DNA of 64,000 nucleotides from the NCBI GenBank assembly GCA_025846845.1, contig JAOYTL010000007.1:124001-188000 (forward strand), given 5' to 3'. A program made the translations under genes and the position numbers. Positions within the stretch are counted from its first letter, which is position 1, and each line of letters opens with the position of its first letter. Below, in pieces: positions 1 to 9,357 of this stretch. The DNA is from Alloboseaceae bacterium BT-24-1 (GTDB lineage: Bacteria; Pseudomonadota; Alphaproteobacteria; Rhizobiales; Beijerinckiaceae). A model generated the notes under the pieces. It was not told the origin of the DNA. It searched no databases and worked only from the letters and a program-made list of their open reading frames with translations.

Positions 1-2713
1 CGCCGAAGACGATGTTGCGCGCCGTCTGGTTAAAGGTCGTGCCCGTCACCCGCAGCACGCCGCCGTTCAGCGTCAGCGCGCTAGAGACACCGCCGAGATT
101 GGCCTCCGCCGCGACGCTCAGCACGCCGCCGCTGATCGTGGTGCCGCCGGTATAGCTATTGGTGCCGGTCAGGGTCAGCACGCCGGAACCGCGCTTGGTC
201 AACCTTCCCGAGCCGGAGATGTCGTAGGGCAGCGTTGCCGTGTCGGTGAAGTCGGCGACGATGGCGCCGTCGTTGCCGATCGCTCCCGCCGTGATGGTCA
301 GCAGACCGGCCGTGCCGCCATTGCCGAGGTTGAGCGTGCCGAGCGTGTCGATCTGGAGGTCGCCCGCAGTGATCCGGAGCTCGCCGCCCTTGGCGAGGGT
401 GACGGACGTCGGATCCGCCGAGCCGGGACCGATGGCGAAGGTGTTGGGGATGGTCCAGAGCGAGCCCGCGCCGGTCACCAGCGCGCTGGCGCTGCCGCCG
501 AAATCGGCCTGGACCGCGGCGCCGAGGGTGACGGTCAGCGTCGCGCCGCCCGAGATGATCAGCGAAGCGTTGCTCGCCAGACCCTGCAGCAGGAATATGT
601 CGGTCGTGACCGAGGAACCGACGCCGTCGATGCGCAGATTGGAGAAGACGACGAGGCCCGTGCCGGGATTGGCGGTGGTGAGCGTTCCGCCCTGGTCGAC
701 GACGAGCGTTCCGCCGTTGATCTCGATATTGTCGCCGAAGGTCAGCGAGCCGCCGCGGATGATGAACTGGCCGGTGTCGCAGGCGCAGATCGAGAAGCCG
801 CCGCCGAGCGTGCCAGTGCCGGTATAGATCTGCGTGCCCGCGCCGGTGAAAGCGAGCGAGCCATTGCCGGAGAAGTTGCCGGCAAAGGTCGCGGTCCGGC
901 TGGTCGCGCCGGTGGCCAGCGTCGCGCCATTGCCAATCTCGACGTCGCCGGCGCCCGAGAGCGAACCGACCGTGGCGAAGATGCCGGGCACGTCGCTGAC
1001 CTCGAGCACCGCGCCGCTGGCGATCGTATAGTCGGAATTGGCCGAGAAGGCCGTGTCGGAGCTGGCGACCAGCCGGCCGGCCTGGACCAGCGTGGCGCCC
1101 CTATAGTCGCTGGTGCCCTGGATGGAGAGCGTGCCGGCGCCGGTCTTGGTCAGCCCGCCATCGCCGGTGATGGTGGCAGCGCTGCCGAGCAGTGCTGCCC
1201 GGCCGGCGACGACTTCGATCGTGCCGTTGCCGGTGCCGAGCGTGAGCGCGCGGTCCGAGGTGAGATTGCCGGCGATCTGCAGCGTGCCGCCATCCAGCGT
1301 CAGCCCGCCCGCAGCGTCGCCGAGATTGTTGTCGGCCGCGATCGAGAGCGTGCCGGCGTTGATCGTGGTGCCGCCGGTATAGGTGTTGACGCCGGTCAGC
1401 GTCAGCGTGCCCGCGCCGGTCTTGGTCAGCCCGCCGCCGCCGGAGATCGTGTTGGTCAGCGTCAGATTGCCGGTCGTGGTCTCGACCGTGCCACCACCGG
1501 CGCCGAGCACCACCAGCCGGTTCGAGGAGAACGTGGCGGAGACGGTCAGCGTGCCGCCATCCAGGGCAAGCCCGCCGGAGGCGGCGCCGAGATTGGCGTC
1601 GCTCGAAATCGAGAGCAGGCCGTCATTGATCGTCGTGCCGCCGGTATAGGTGTTGACGCCGGAGAGCACGACCGTGCCGGCCCCGCTCTTGATCACCGCG
1701 CCGGCGCCGCCGACGACATTGGCGACGGTGACGTCTGTCGCCTGGGCGAAGGTCAGCGTCCCGGCCGCGACCGTGATCCCGCCGATGATGCCGGAGGTGG
1801 CGTTGCCGAAGCTGAGCGAGTTGTCGCCGCCGGCGAACACGATCGCCGAGCTGCGGACGCCGCCGCCGGAGAGCCCGCCCGAGATCGTGCCGTTATTGGT
1901 GATGTGCAGATTGGAGCCGACGATGCCGATGCCGCCGAGGCCGTTGGCGCCCAAGCCGTTGCCACTCAGGCCCGTGTCGCCCGCGCCTGCCGCGCCGCCA
2001 TTGCCGCCCCGGACCGTGCCGTTGACGACGAGCGTGGTCGGCAAGGTGCCGTCGGTGAAGAGCAGGCCGATGCCGCCGGAGCCGCCGGAGCCGCCATAAT
2101 CGGCGGGGGAGCCGCCGCCGCCGCCGCCGTTTCCGCCGGTGATCGTGCCGGTGACCGTCCCCGTCGTCCCGGTGCCGGTGACGACGGCGCCATAGCCGCC
2201 GGCGCCGCCGCCACCGCCGCCGCCCATGCCGCCGCCGGCGCCGTGGCCGCCATCGGTTCCGGCACTGCCGCCAGTGGGCAGGGCAGCCCCGAGCGCACCG
2301 TGCACGCCGCCGGTTCCGCCCTGGCCGCTGCCGATTGCGCCCGGGAGACCGCCGGTTCCGCCGGTGACCGCGCCGGCGCCGCCGCCGCCGCCGCCGGAGA
2401 GGCTGCCTGCGCCATCACCGCCCGCACCGCCCGCGCCGACCGGGTTGTCGACGCCGCCCGCGCCGCCGCTAGGCGAGTTGTCGAACGGATTGCCGCCGCC
2501 TCCGCCATTGGCGGCCGCCGGCGGGGCCAGCAGCGCGGCGAGCAAAGCGAGAATCGAGATAGCCGCGAGCCTGGCGCGAAGATGCCTGACGATGGGGGGC
2601 GGGCTCAGCGAACAGGCGCCGTCGAGCGAGGCCACCATAGGCCGCATCAGCGCATGGCCAAGCGCAGGCCGCGCCCCTCGCGCCGGCAAGACGCACTCCG
2701 CCGTCGGCCGCAT
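1..2713 (-). CDS. Autotransporter-type surface protein with beta-strand repeats (partial, C-terminus outside window)
   Basis: An open frame on the minus strand runs about 904 codons from the start region to the window edge with no stop. The N-terminus has a hydrophobic signal segment (AISILALLAALLAPPAAA), followed by about 200 residues that are extremely Gly-rich. The rest is made of passenger-type repeats with the signature GTLTLTGVNTYTGGT, typical of the autotransporter-associated beta strand repeat (PATR). Clear copies lie near 130-200, 1370-1440 and 1620-1690, and a diverged copy (SDYRGAT) near 1100. The outer-membrane barrel expected at the C-terminus is beyond position 1. Start choice is uncertain: ATG at 2713 follows an AGGCGAG Shine-Dalgarno, but in-frame ATGs at 2728, 2647 and 2638 are possible. 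Role by family: exported adhesin or surface fibre. The specific function is unknown. Confidence 0.8.
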   Translation of the reverse strand, partial: MRPTAECVLPARGARPALGHALMRPMVASLDGACSLSPPPIVRHLRARLAAISILALLAALLAPPAAANGGGGGNPFDNSPSGGAGGVDNPVGAGGAGGDGAGSLSGGGGGGAGAVTGGTGGLPGAIGSGQGGTGGVHGALGAALPTGGSAGTDGGHGAGGGMGGGGGGGAGGYGAVVTGTGTTGTVTGTITGGNGGGGGGSPADYGGSGGSGGIGLLFTDGTLPTTLVVNGTVRGGNGGAAGAGDTGLSGNGLGANGLGGIGIVGSNLHITNNGTISGGLSGGGVRSSAIVFAGGDNSLSFGNATSGIIGGITVAAGTLTFAQATDVTVANVVGGAGAVIKSGAGTVVLSGVNTYTGGTTINDGLLSISSDANLGAASGGLALDGGTLTVSATFSSNRLVVLGAGGGTVETTTGNLTLTNTISGGGGLTKTGAGTLTLTGVNTYTGGTTINAGTLSIAADNNLGDAAGGLTLDGGTLQIAGNLTSDRALTLGTGNGTIEVVAGRAALLGSAATITGDGGLTKTGAGTLSIQGTSDYRGATLVQAGRLVASSDTAFSANSDYTIASGAVLEVSDVPGIFATVGSLSGAGDVEIGNGATLATGATSRTATFAGNFSGNGSLAFTGAGTQIYTGTGTLGGGFSICACDTGQFIIRGGSLTFGDNIEINGGTLVVDQGGTLTTANPGTGLVVFSNLRIDGVGSSVTTDIFLLQGLASNASLIISGGATLTVTLGAAVQADFGGSASALVTGAGSLWTIPNTFAIGPGSADPTSVTLAKGGELRITAGDLQIDTLGTLNLGNGGTAGLLTITAGAIGNDGAIVADFTDTATLPYDISGSGRLTKRGSGVLTLTGTNSYTGGTTISGGVLSVAAEANLGGVSSALTLNGGVLRVTGTTFNQTARNIVFG

Positions 2714-2988
2714 CGGGCTCGCCTGCATTCTTCGTCTGGCTGACACTGTCCCACCCCGGCCGTGGGGCTACTTTACGTTAGGGCGCAGCCGGCGCAATGA
2801 ACCGCTGTTCACATCCGATTAACGCTTCGACATGTGGCAAGGAGGGCACAGTTTGGTCGGCGGCCTACCACCTCCCCTCCTGGAAGGAGGTGCGCAGGCG
2901 GGGATTCGCGACCCTGAACCTGGTCGCGCGGTCGCACGCTCGCGCACCTGGTCGCAAGGGCCATCCCCTGCCCTATCCGCGCCCTACC

Positions 2989-3080
2989 CGTCATGGTCGG
3001 GCTTGCCCGGCCATCCATGTCTTCCTTCGTGAAGCACGGTGTTCACGACGTCGATGCTCGCCACAAGGGCGAGCATGACG
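2989..3080. repeat. Dispersed two-hairpin intergenic repeat, copy 1 (diverged)
   Basis: Begins CGTCATGGTCGGGCTTG and ends GCGAGCATGACG, the same borders as copies at 19641, 34492, 44907 and 46256. The second hairpin is GATGCTCGCC/GGGCGAGCATG. It is the most diverged of the five copies. Confidence 0.6.
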
Positions 3081-3739
3081 GTGGCGGCAGCGGGGACAAC
3101 TCGCCAATCAATCCCCGCCCCTGAAACCTGCCGTATGCTTATCCCGTCCCGTCCGACCAAGGGGGCTGTCGCGAGGCGTCGTGCGGCCGGGCGGGAGAGC
3201 GGTGTCCGTCTTGAACAGCCGTCGCGGGCTGGAATGGCGGAGGGGTCTCGTCCGGGCGAAGCCGGATCCTGCCGGACCTGAAGGCGCGGCGAGGCACCTT
3301 GAGAGAACCGCGCGCGGGGTTCGGGAGCGGTGAGCATCAGCCGCTTCGACATTTCGACATCGACATTCGACACAGCGGCGAAGGCTGCCGCACCCGGACC
3401 CCGCGCACCCCTTGGGCTTGCGCTTGCCTTCAGACCCTCGCGGTGGAAGCCGGCGGGGATTTTGGCGCGGTTCCCGAGCCCTCGCCTCGACCGGACAGTC
3501 TTCGCAACCGTCTGGTATTTAGAGCAAATTCGATCACTCCTGAAAGATGCGCGACAATAGCCGCCACGTTCCGAGGCTTGTCGATCGATCGGACACAGCC
3601 TCGCCCAGCCAAATCCACTCCCAAAATGGCCATTGCCGCGCCCAATCGGTTGGAAGGCCGGCGCGAATCATCTGTATTGGCGACAAGGTACTCGACCGAT
3701 GCGCTCCCCAGACCGCCTGCGCACGGGAGTAACGACTCG

Positions 3740-3753
3740 TTAACCAATGTTAA
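3740..3753. promoter_or_regulatory. TTAA-N6-TTAA motif upstream of bcsN
   Basis: TTAACCAATGTTAA lies about 50 bp before the bcsN start in a locally AT-rich patch. It resembles the alphaproteobacterial CtrA box (TTAA-N7-TTAA) but the spacer is one base short, so binding is only a possibility. Confidence 0.25.
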
Positions 3754-3799
3754 TCGATGGTCAATTCATGACGGCGCGCAACAACCGCTTCCGGCGACA

Positions 3800-4708
3800 A
3801 TGATGATTCATCGGCGAGTGACGATCGCGGGTCGCGCGATCCCGTCAGCGCAGAAGGCAGCACTCCTGTGGGTCGCCGCCACGGCGCTGGTCGTGGCGGG
3901 CTGTGGCGAGCAGCGGCTCTCCGACGCCGAACTGACCTTCGCGACCCGCGCCATCGCGGTCGACCCCAGCCGGGCGCTGATCGCCTTGCCGCCCGGTGGC
4001 CCGCCCGCGATCGGTGTCACGCAGCGCAGCTATGAGAATGCTGTTTCGCAGACGATCTCGCTGGCGACTCGCGGCCGGACACCCGGCGAGAACACGATCC
4101 AGGTCGCGTTCTTCACCGCGGCCGACCTGCCGGAGAGCACTGGCGTCGAGGGCAACCTGCTCAAGCTGCCGGGGATCGACGATTTTTCCGTCGCGCAGGA
4201 CATGGAGGAGCGCCTGCCAGGCGTCGCCATGGCGCCCTCGGCCGTCTTCGTCCAGAACAAATACGGGCCGTTCAGCTACGCCTTCGGCCGCGGCGTCGGC
4301 GGCGACGCCTGCCTCTATGCCTGGCAGCGCATCGCCGAGGGCGACAGCGTCTTCAGGCCGAGATCGGGCGCAGTCTCGGTCCGCATGCGCATCTGCGATC
4401 CCAAGGCGAGCGAAGCCTCGCTGCTGCGCCTCGCTTACGACTACTCGCTCAACGCCTCGCTGCGACGCAGCGGCTGGGGACCGATCGGGGACGCGCCGGC
4501 GCCAGCGCCGGGACTCGGCAAGGCCGGTGCGCCGATCTACCCGCTGCCGCAGGCTTCGACCCCGGAGGTAGCAGCGCCCCGCCGGGTTGCGCGACCGCTG
4601 CCGGCGCGAGCTCCGCAGACCGAAGCCGGCCGGGCCCATGATTCTCAACCAATCCCGGACAGGCCGCTGGAGGGATACCCAACCGTTCCGCCACCACCTG
4701 CGCCCTGA
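3800..4708 (+). CDS. bcsN: Cellulose biosynthesis protein BcsN, predicted lipoprotein
   Basis: 302 residues. It begins with a positively charged stretch, then a hydrophobic segment ending in a lipobox (LVVAGC), so it is predicted to be a lipid-anchored envelope protein. Length, position directly in front of bcsA and the overall sequence (e.g. the DACLYAWQRI region) match BcsN of alphaproteobacterial cellulose operons. The frame is open upstream to 3299, but that extension is not protein-like. The paired ATGs at 3800 and 3803 precede the signal sequence and are the sensible start. The C-terminal 70 residues are Pro/Ala-rich. BcsN has no established biochemical activity; a role in export or organisation of cellulose is inferred from conservation of the operon. 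Confidence 0.8.
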   Translation: MMIHRRVTIAGRAIPSAQKAALLWVAATALVVAGCGEQRLSDAELTFATRAIAVDPSRALIALPPGGPPAIGVTQRSYENAVSQTISLATRGRTPGENTIQVAFFTAADLPESTGVEGNLLKLPGIDDFSVAQDMEERLPGVAMAPSAVFVQNKYGPFSYAFGRGVGGDACLYAWQRIAEGDSVFRPRSGAVSVRMRICDPKASEASLLRLAYDYSLNASLRRSGWGPIGDAPAPAPGLGKAGAPIYPLPQASTPEVAAPRRVARPLPARAPQTEAGRAHDSQPIPDRPLEGYPTVPPPPAP

Positions 4709-4732
4709 GACAACGAAGCGTCAGACGAATCG

Positions 4733-6916
4733 ATGCGAACCGCGAGCTACGTCATCTTCTGGGCCATCGCGACTGCCGTGGTCGTCGCGCTCATCACGCT
4801 GCCGATCAGCCTGCAGGCGCATCTGATTGCCGGGACGATCGTCGTCGGGGCGATGATCCTGCTCAAATTCCTGCGCCCCTACGGGGTCTGGCGCCTGATC
4901 GCGCTCGGCCTCGGGACGGCGATGGTGCTGCGCTATGTCTACTGGCGCACGACCAGCACGCTGCCGCCGGTCAACCAGCTCGAGGACTTCATCCCCGGCC
5001 TGATCCTCTATCTGGCCGAGCTCTACAATATCGGCATGCTGTTCCTCAGCCTGTTCGTCGTGGCGATGCCGCTGCCGCGGCGCAAGACACCGCCGCCGCT
5101 TCCCGCCGACGCCCCGGCCGTCGACGTCTTCGTGCCCACCTACAACGAGGAGCCGGAACTCCTGGCGACGACGCTCTCGGCAGCGCTCGCCATGGACTAT
5201 CCGGCCGGCCGCCTCACGGTCTACCTGCTCGACGATGGCGGCACCGACGAGAAATGCAACGCCGACAATTTCGTCGCCGCCAGCGCGGCCCGGGAGCGTC
5301 GCGCAGCGCTGCAGGCGCTTTGCGAGGGGCTCGGCGTCACCTATCTGACACGCGAGCGCAATGTCAGCGCCAAGGCCGGCAACCTCAACAACGGCCTCGC
5401 TCATTCCAGCGGCGAGCTCATCGTCGTCTTCGACGCCGACCATGCGCCGGCGCGCAGCTTCCTGACCGAGACGATCGGCTACTTCGACCAGGACCCGAAG
5501 CTGTTCCTGGTCCAGACACCGCACTTCTTCATCAATCCCGACCCGCTGGAGCGCAACCTCAAGACCTTCAAGGCGATGCCGTCCGAGAACGAGATGTTCT
5601 ACGGCATCATCCAGCGCGGCCTCGACAAGTGGAACGCCTCGTTCTTCTGCGGCTCGGCCGCCGTGCTGCGCCGTACGGCGCTGCAGACGACCAGCGGCTT
5701 CTCCGGTCGCAGCATCACGGAGGATGCCGAGACTGCGATCACGCTGCACGCCACCGGCTGGAACAGCGTCTATGTCGACAAGCCGCTGATCGCCGGGCTG
5801 CAGCCGGCGACCTTCGCCAGCTTCATCGGCCAGCGCTCGCGCTGGGCACAGGGCATGATGCAGATCCTGATCTATCATCGCCCGATGCTCAAGAGCGGCC
5901 TCTCGCTGCCGCAACGCCTGTGCTACTCGTCCTCGGCCCTGTTCTGGCTGTTCCCGTTCGTGCGCCTGACCTTCCTGGTGGCGCCGTTGTTCTATCTGTT
6001 CTTCGGGCTGGAGATCTTCACCGCCTCGGGCGCCGAATTCATCGCCTATGTGTTCAGCTACATGGCGGTGAACCTGATGATGCAGAACTACCTCTATGGC
6101 CGCTATCGCTGGCCATGGATCTCCGAGCTCTACGAATTCATCCAGTCGGTCTACCTGCTTCCGGCGGTGATCTCGGTCCTGCTCAATCCTAGCAAGCCGA
6201 CCTTCAAGGTCACTGCCAAGAGCGAAGAGCTGGGGACGCGGCGCGTCTCCGAGCTCGGCCTGCCCTTCTTCATCATCTTCGCCGTGCTGGCGCTCGGCGT
6301 CGTCGCCACCTATTGGCGCACCATCGCCCAGCCCTACAATGCCGACACGACCCTGGTGGTCGGACTGTGGAACATCCTCAACCTCTTGATGGCGGGCTGC
6401 GCCCTCGGCGTGGTCTCGGAGCGACCGGAAGGGCGCGGTGCCCGGCGTTTCCCGGTGAAGCGCCGCGGCGAGCTCAGCATTGACGGCCGCACCGCGCCGA
6501 TCGTCACCGAGAACGTCTCCGTCGACGGCGTCGCCATCCGGGTCCTGTCCAAAGGCTTCGACAGACTGGCGGTGGGAAGCAAGGGCGAAATCTCCTTCGA
6601 GACCTCGATCGCGATGCCATCAGGCGCATTGCCCGTCCGCGTCGCCCGCCTGGCAGCGGACGAGAAGGGGCTGGTGCTGGGCTGCCAATACGAGCCCAGC
6701 GCGCCATTGCACAGCCGCATCATCGCCGACCTCGCCTTTTCCGATGCCAGGATCTGGAGCGACTTCCAGAAGGCGCGCCGCCAGAACATGGGCGTCGTCT
6801 ACGGAACCTTGCGCTTCCTGCGCCTCGCCGTATTCCAGACCAGCCGCGGCCTCTCCTATTTCTTCGGCCTCGCCCGCTTTTCCCGCTCCAATCCTGCACG
6901 GAGAGCGGCGGAATGA
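4733..6916 (+). CDS. bcsA: Cellulose synthase catalytic subunit BcsA (UDP-forming)
   Basis: 727 residues, inner-membrane glycosyltransferase family 2. It polymerises UDP-glucose into beta-1,4-glucan and extrudes the chain through its own channel. Visible catalytic motifs are DDGG (about 167-170), DAD (234-236), TED (329-331) and QRSRW (367-371). Hydrophobic segments occupy about 5-115 and 395-560. A C-terminal PilZ-type region follows: an arginine cluster (RPEGRGARR, about 564-572), then NVSVDG (594-599), the elements that bind cyclic-di-GMP and activate the enzyme in known BcsA. It starts 24 bp after bcsN, and its stop overlaps the bcsB start (ATGA), indicating translational coupling. Confidence 0.95.
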   Translation: MRTASYVIFWAIATAVVVALITLPISLQAHLIAGTIVVGAMILLKFLRPYGVWRLIALGLGTAMVLRYVYWRTTSTLPPVNQLEDFIPGLILYLAELYNIGMLFLSLFVVAMPLPRRKTPPPLPADAPAVDVFVPTYNEEPELLATTLSAALAMDYPAGRLTVYLLDDGGTDEKCNADNFVAASAARERRAALQALCEGLGVTYLTRERNVSAKAGNLNNGLAHSSGELIVVFDADHAPARSFLTETIGYFDQDPKLFLVQTPHFFINPDPLERNLKTFKAMPSENEMFYGIIQRGLDKWNASFFCGSAAVLRRTALQTTSGFSGRSITEDAETAITLHATGWNSVYVDKPLIAGLQPATFASFIGQRSRWAQGMMQILIYHRPMLKSGLSLPQRLCYSSSALFWLFPFVRLTFLVAPLFYLFFGLEIFTASGAEFIAYVFSYMAVNLMMQNYLYGRYRWPWISELYEFIQSVYLLPAVISVLLNPSKPTFKVTAKSEELGTRRVSELGLPFFIIFAVLALGVVATYWRTIAQPYNADTTLVVGLWNILNLLMAGCALGVVSERPEGRGARRFPVKRRGELSIDGRTAPIVTENVSVDGVAIRVLSKGFDRLAVGSKGEISFETSIAMPSGALPVRVARLAADEKGLVLGCQYEPSAPLHSRIIADLAFSDARIWSDFQKARRQNMGVVYGTLRFLRLAVFQTSRGLSYFFGLARFSRSNPARRAAE

Positions 6917-9357
6917 GTGCGCGTCTCCTGCCCATCCTCGCCGCGGCAGCGATCCTCCCGATCGGGGGCTCCGGACTGCGCGCTCAGGATGCCCAGCCTC
7001 CGCAGGAGCCGGCGCCGTTCATGATCGCGCCGCCGGCCCAGCAGCCGGTCGCCCCTCGCCCACCGGAGCCGCCACGAGCCGCCGTGCCCACGCCGGCCAC
7101 GCCCGCCATCCCCGCCAGCTTCGCCTTCAAGCCGCTGCTGCCGGCCGCCCGCGTCACACTCGAAGGCGAGAGCGACACGCGCAGCTGGGCCTTCTACCTG
7201 ACGCAGGACGAGGCGGGCGCCGATCTTAATCTCGACATCGCCTTCCAGAACGCGCTGGTGGTGATGCCCGAGGCCTCGCGGCTGACAGTCCGGATCAATG
7301 GCGAGCGCATCATGGAAGCGCCGATCGCCTCCTCCGACCGCCTGAAGCGCACCTCGACCGCGATCCGCAAGGGGCTGCTCAGGCCTGGCCAGAACACGAT
7401 CCGCTTCGAGGCCGCGCAGCGCCACCGCACCGACTGCACGATCGCCTCCACCTATGAATTGTGGACGCGCATCGACGGTGCGGGCACGAGGCTGTCCTTC
7501 AGGAACCCGGCGACGCAGCAATCGCGGCTACGCAGCATCGACGATCTGCCGGCCGTCGGCTCCGACGAGAGCGGGCAGACGACGATTCATATCGTCGCGC
7601 CGGGTGCCGCGCGCGCTGTTGCCGCGAACAGCATCCTCGCCGTCGCACAGGCCGTCGCGCTGCGTGGCCGCTACAGCCAGGCGGCGGTGCGGGTTTCCGA
7701 GCGGCTGCCGGAACGCATCCGTCCCGGCGTGCTGACCGTTCTGCTCGGCACCGGCAAGGAATTGCGCGAGCTCATCGGCGCATTGCCGCCCGAGGCGGGA
7801 GCCGGCAGTTTCCTCGGCTTCGTCGCGAATCCGAAACTGGGGCCCGCTGCCCTCCTCGTCACCGGCGAGACCTGGCCGGATCTCGAGGCGATCATCGCCA
7901 GGCTCCTGACCGGGCCGGTGTCCAGGCCAACCAACATCAACCGCAAGACGATGGACACGGCGAGCTGGCATGTGCCGGATGCGCCGTTCATCTCGGGCAA
8001 GCAGGCGCTGCGCTTCTCCGAGCTCGGCGTTCCAACCCAGGAATCCTCGGGCCGGCGCATGCGCGTGCGCACCGTCGTCGCCATGCCCGGGGACTTCTAC
8101 GCCAACGCCTATGGCGAGGCGACGCTCTATCTCGACGGCGCCTATTCGGAGGACGTCCTTCCCGGCGACAGCCACATCGAGATTTTCGTGAACGGCAACG
8201 TTGCGGCGACGGTGCCGCTCAATGCGACAAGTGGCGGGCTCTTCCAGCAAACCCCGATCACCGTGCCGCTCCGGCACTTCCGGCCGGGGATCAACGAGAT
8301 CTGGTTCGAGGCGGTCATGCCGACACGTTCCGACCTCGCCTGCGGGCCCGGCGCGACCTTGCCCGGAAAGAAGCGCTTCGCGCTGTTCGACACCACGGCG
8401 CTGACGTTCCCGGATTTCGCCAAGATCGGGGTCAGCCCCAATCTCGCGGCCGTCGCCGGCACCGGCTTCCCCTATTCGATCGCCTCGCAGGTGGCGCTGG
8501 TCATCGGCCGGCAGGACCTGCCCAATCTCGGCGCCGCCGCCACGCTGCTCGCCCGGCTGGCCCAACGCGCCGATCGGCCGATTCCAATCGACATCCTCGG
8601 CAGCGCCGCGACCGTCGGCAACCGCCCCGCTCTGATCGTCGGCGCCGCTGGCCAGCTGCCCACCGGGCTTCTGCCGCGCGTCGGCATCGCGGACAATGTC
8701 CGCAACACCTGGCCGCAGCGCGCGGACGCGGTCGTCGTCGTGCCTGAGACCGAAGGCACGGCCGTGTTCGACGCGGTGATCAACCGCTTCCAGGGCCGGC
8801 AGACGACGCCGGAGGATTCAGGCGGCTCGACGCCGACGACAGAGGGGGTCCGCGACCGCTGGCGCGGCTCGCTCGGCGGGCCGCTCGCCCGCTACTTCAT
8901 CGGCTTCGACCAGTGGCTGCAGCGGACCTTCGACCTCTCCTTCGCCCAGCTGCGCGCGCCCTCGCGCACGCCTTCGCTCTACGAGCCGGCCGAAGGGGCC
9001 GAATTGATCGCGGCGCAGGCGACCGATCCCGACACAAGGCAGGTCTGGACCGCCTTCGTGGTGCGCCAGGAGGAGGCGCTGGAGCGGGCGGCCGACAGGC
9101 TCGTCACCCCGGGCAACTGGGCCGGCATGGCCGGCCAGGTCACGGCCTTCCGCAGCGGCCAGGACAATCACGTCATCTCGGCGGACAGCACCGCCTTCGT
9201 CATGACCCGGCCGTTCAGCCTGGCCAATATGCGTCTCGTCTTCGCCAACTGGATGTCGAGCAATATCGGCATCTACGCGCTGACGCTGCTTGCAGCCTGC
9301 ATCGGCCTCGGCATCGGCACCTCCCTGATGCTCGGGCGGCTGGGGAGGCGCTCATGA
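6913..9357 (+). CDS. bcsB: Cellulose synthase periplasmic subunit BcsB
   Basis: 814 residues. It has an N-terminal signal peptide, a Pro-rich linker (about 28-65), a long periplasmic part with the alternating carbohydrate-binding and flavodoxin-like modules of BcsB, and a single C-terminal transmembrane helix (IGIYALTLLAACIGLGIGTS). In known systems that anchor packs against BcsA and is needed for activity, while the periplasmic domains guide the glucan out. The length fits the family. Start and stop both overlap neighbouring genes (bcsA and bcsZ), so the three are co-translated. Confidence 0.93.
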   Translation: MSARLLPILAAAAILPIGGSGLRAQDAQPPQEPAPFMIAPPAQQPVAPRPPEPPRAAVPTPATPAIPASFAFKPLLPAARVTLEGESDTRSWAFYLTQDEAGADLNLDIAFQNALVVMPEASRLTVRINGERIMEAPIASSDRLKRTSTAIRKGLLRPGQNTIRFEAAQRHRTDCTIASTYELWTRIDGAGTRLSFRNPATQQSRLRSIDDLPAVGSDESGQTTIHIVAPGAARAVAANSILAVAQAVALRGRYSQAAVRVSERLPERIRPGVLTVLLGTGKELRELIGALPPEAGAGSFLGFVANPKLGPAALLVTGETWPDLEAIIARLLTGPVSRPTNINRKTMDTASWHVPDAPFISGKQALRFSELGVPTQESSGRRMRVRTVVAMPGDFYANAYGEATLYLDGAYSEDVLPGDSHIEIFVNGNVAATVPLNATSGGLFQQTPITVPLRHFRPGINEIWFEAVMPTRSDLACGPGATLPGKKRFALFDTTALTFPDFAKIGVSPNLAAVAGTGFPYSIASQVALVIGRQDLPNLGAAATLLARLAQRADRPIPIDILGSAATVGNRPALIVGAAGQLPTGLLPRVGIADNVRNTWPQRADAVVVVPETEGTAVFDAVINRFQGRQTTPEDSGGSTPTTEGVRDRWRGSLGGPLARYFIGFDQWLQRTFDLSFAQLRAPSRTPSLYEPAEGAELIAAQATDPDTRQVWTAFVVRQEEALERAADRLVTPGNWAGMAGQVTAFRSGQDNHVISADSTAFVMTRPFSLANMRLVFANWMSSNIGIYALTLLAACIGLGIGTSLMLGRLGRRS

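Larger units (their letters stand above)
2778..3799. other. Non-coding region between autotransporter and cellulose operon
   Basis: About 1 kb without a convincing gene. The open frame that continues upstream from bcsN (from 3299) reads as Pro/Arg/Thr-rich noise and resembles no protein I know. The stretch holds a hairpin at 2869-2892 (arms CACCTCC/GGAGGTG), a copy of the dispersed two-hairpin repeat at 2989-3080, and a run of near-tandem TCGACAT units at 3344-3372. It becomes AT-richer at 3510-3550 and 3730-3770, where promoters for the operon are likely to lie. Confidence 0.6.

Noticed and set aside
1904..2743. Plus-strand frames over the Gly-rich part of the autotransporter
   Set aside because: They are Ala/Arg-rich reverse images of GGC/GCC repeats. 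The opposite strand reads as repeats of a known surface-protein family with a signal peptide.
3299..3799. N-terminal extension of bcsN
   Set aside because: It is not protein-like and would place 167 residues before a lipoprotein signal sequence.
4721..5914. 397-codon minus-strand frame over bcsA
   Set aside because: It is antisense to the catalytic core of cellulose synthase and has no domain.
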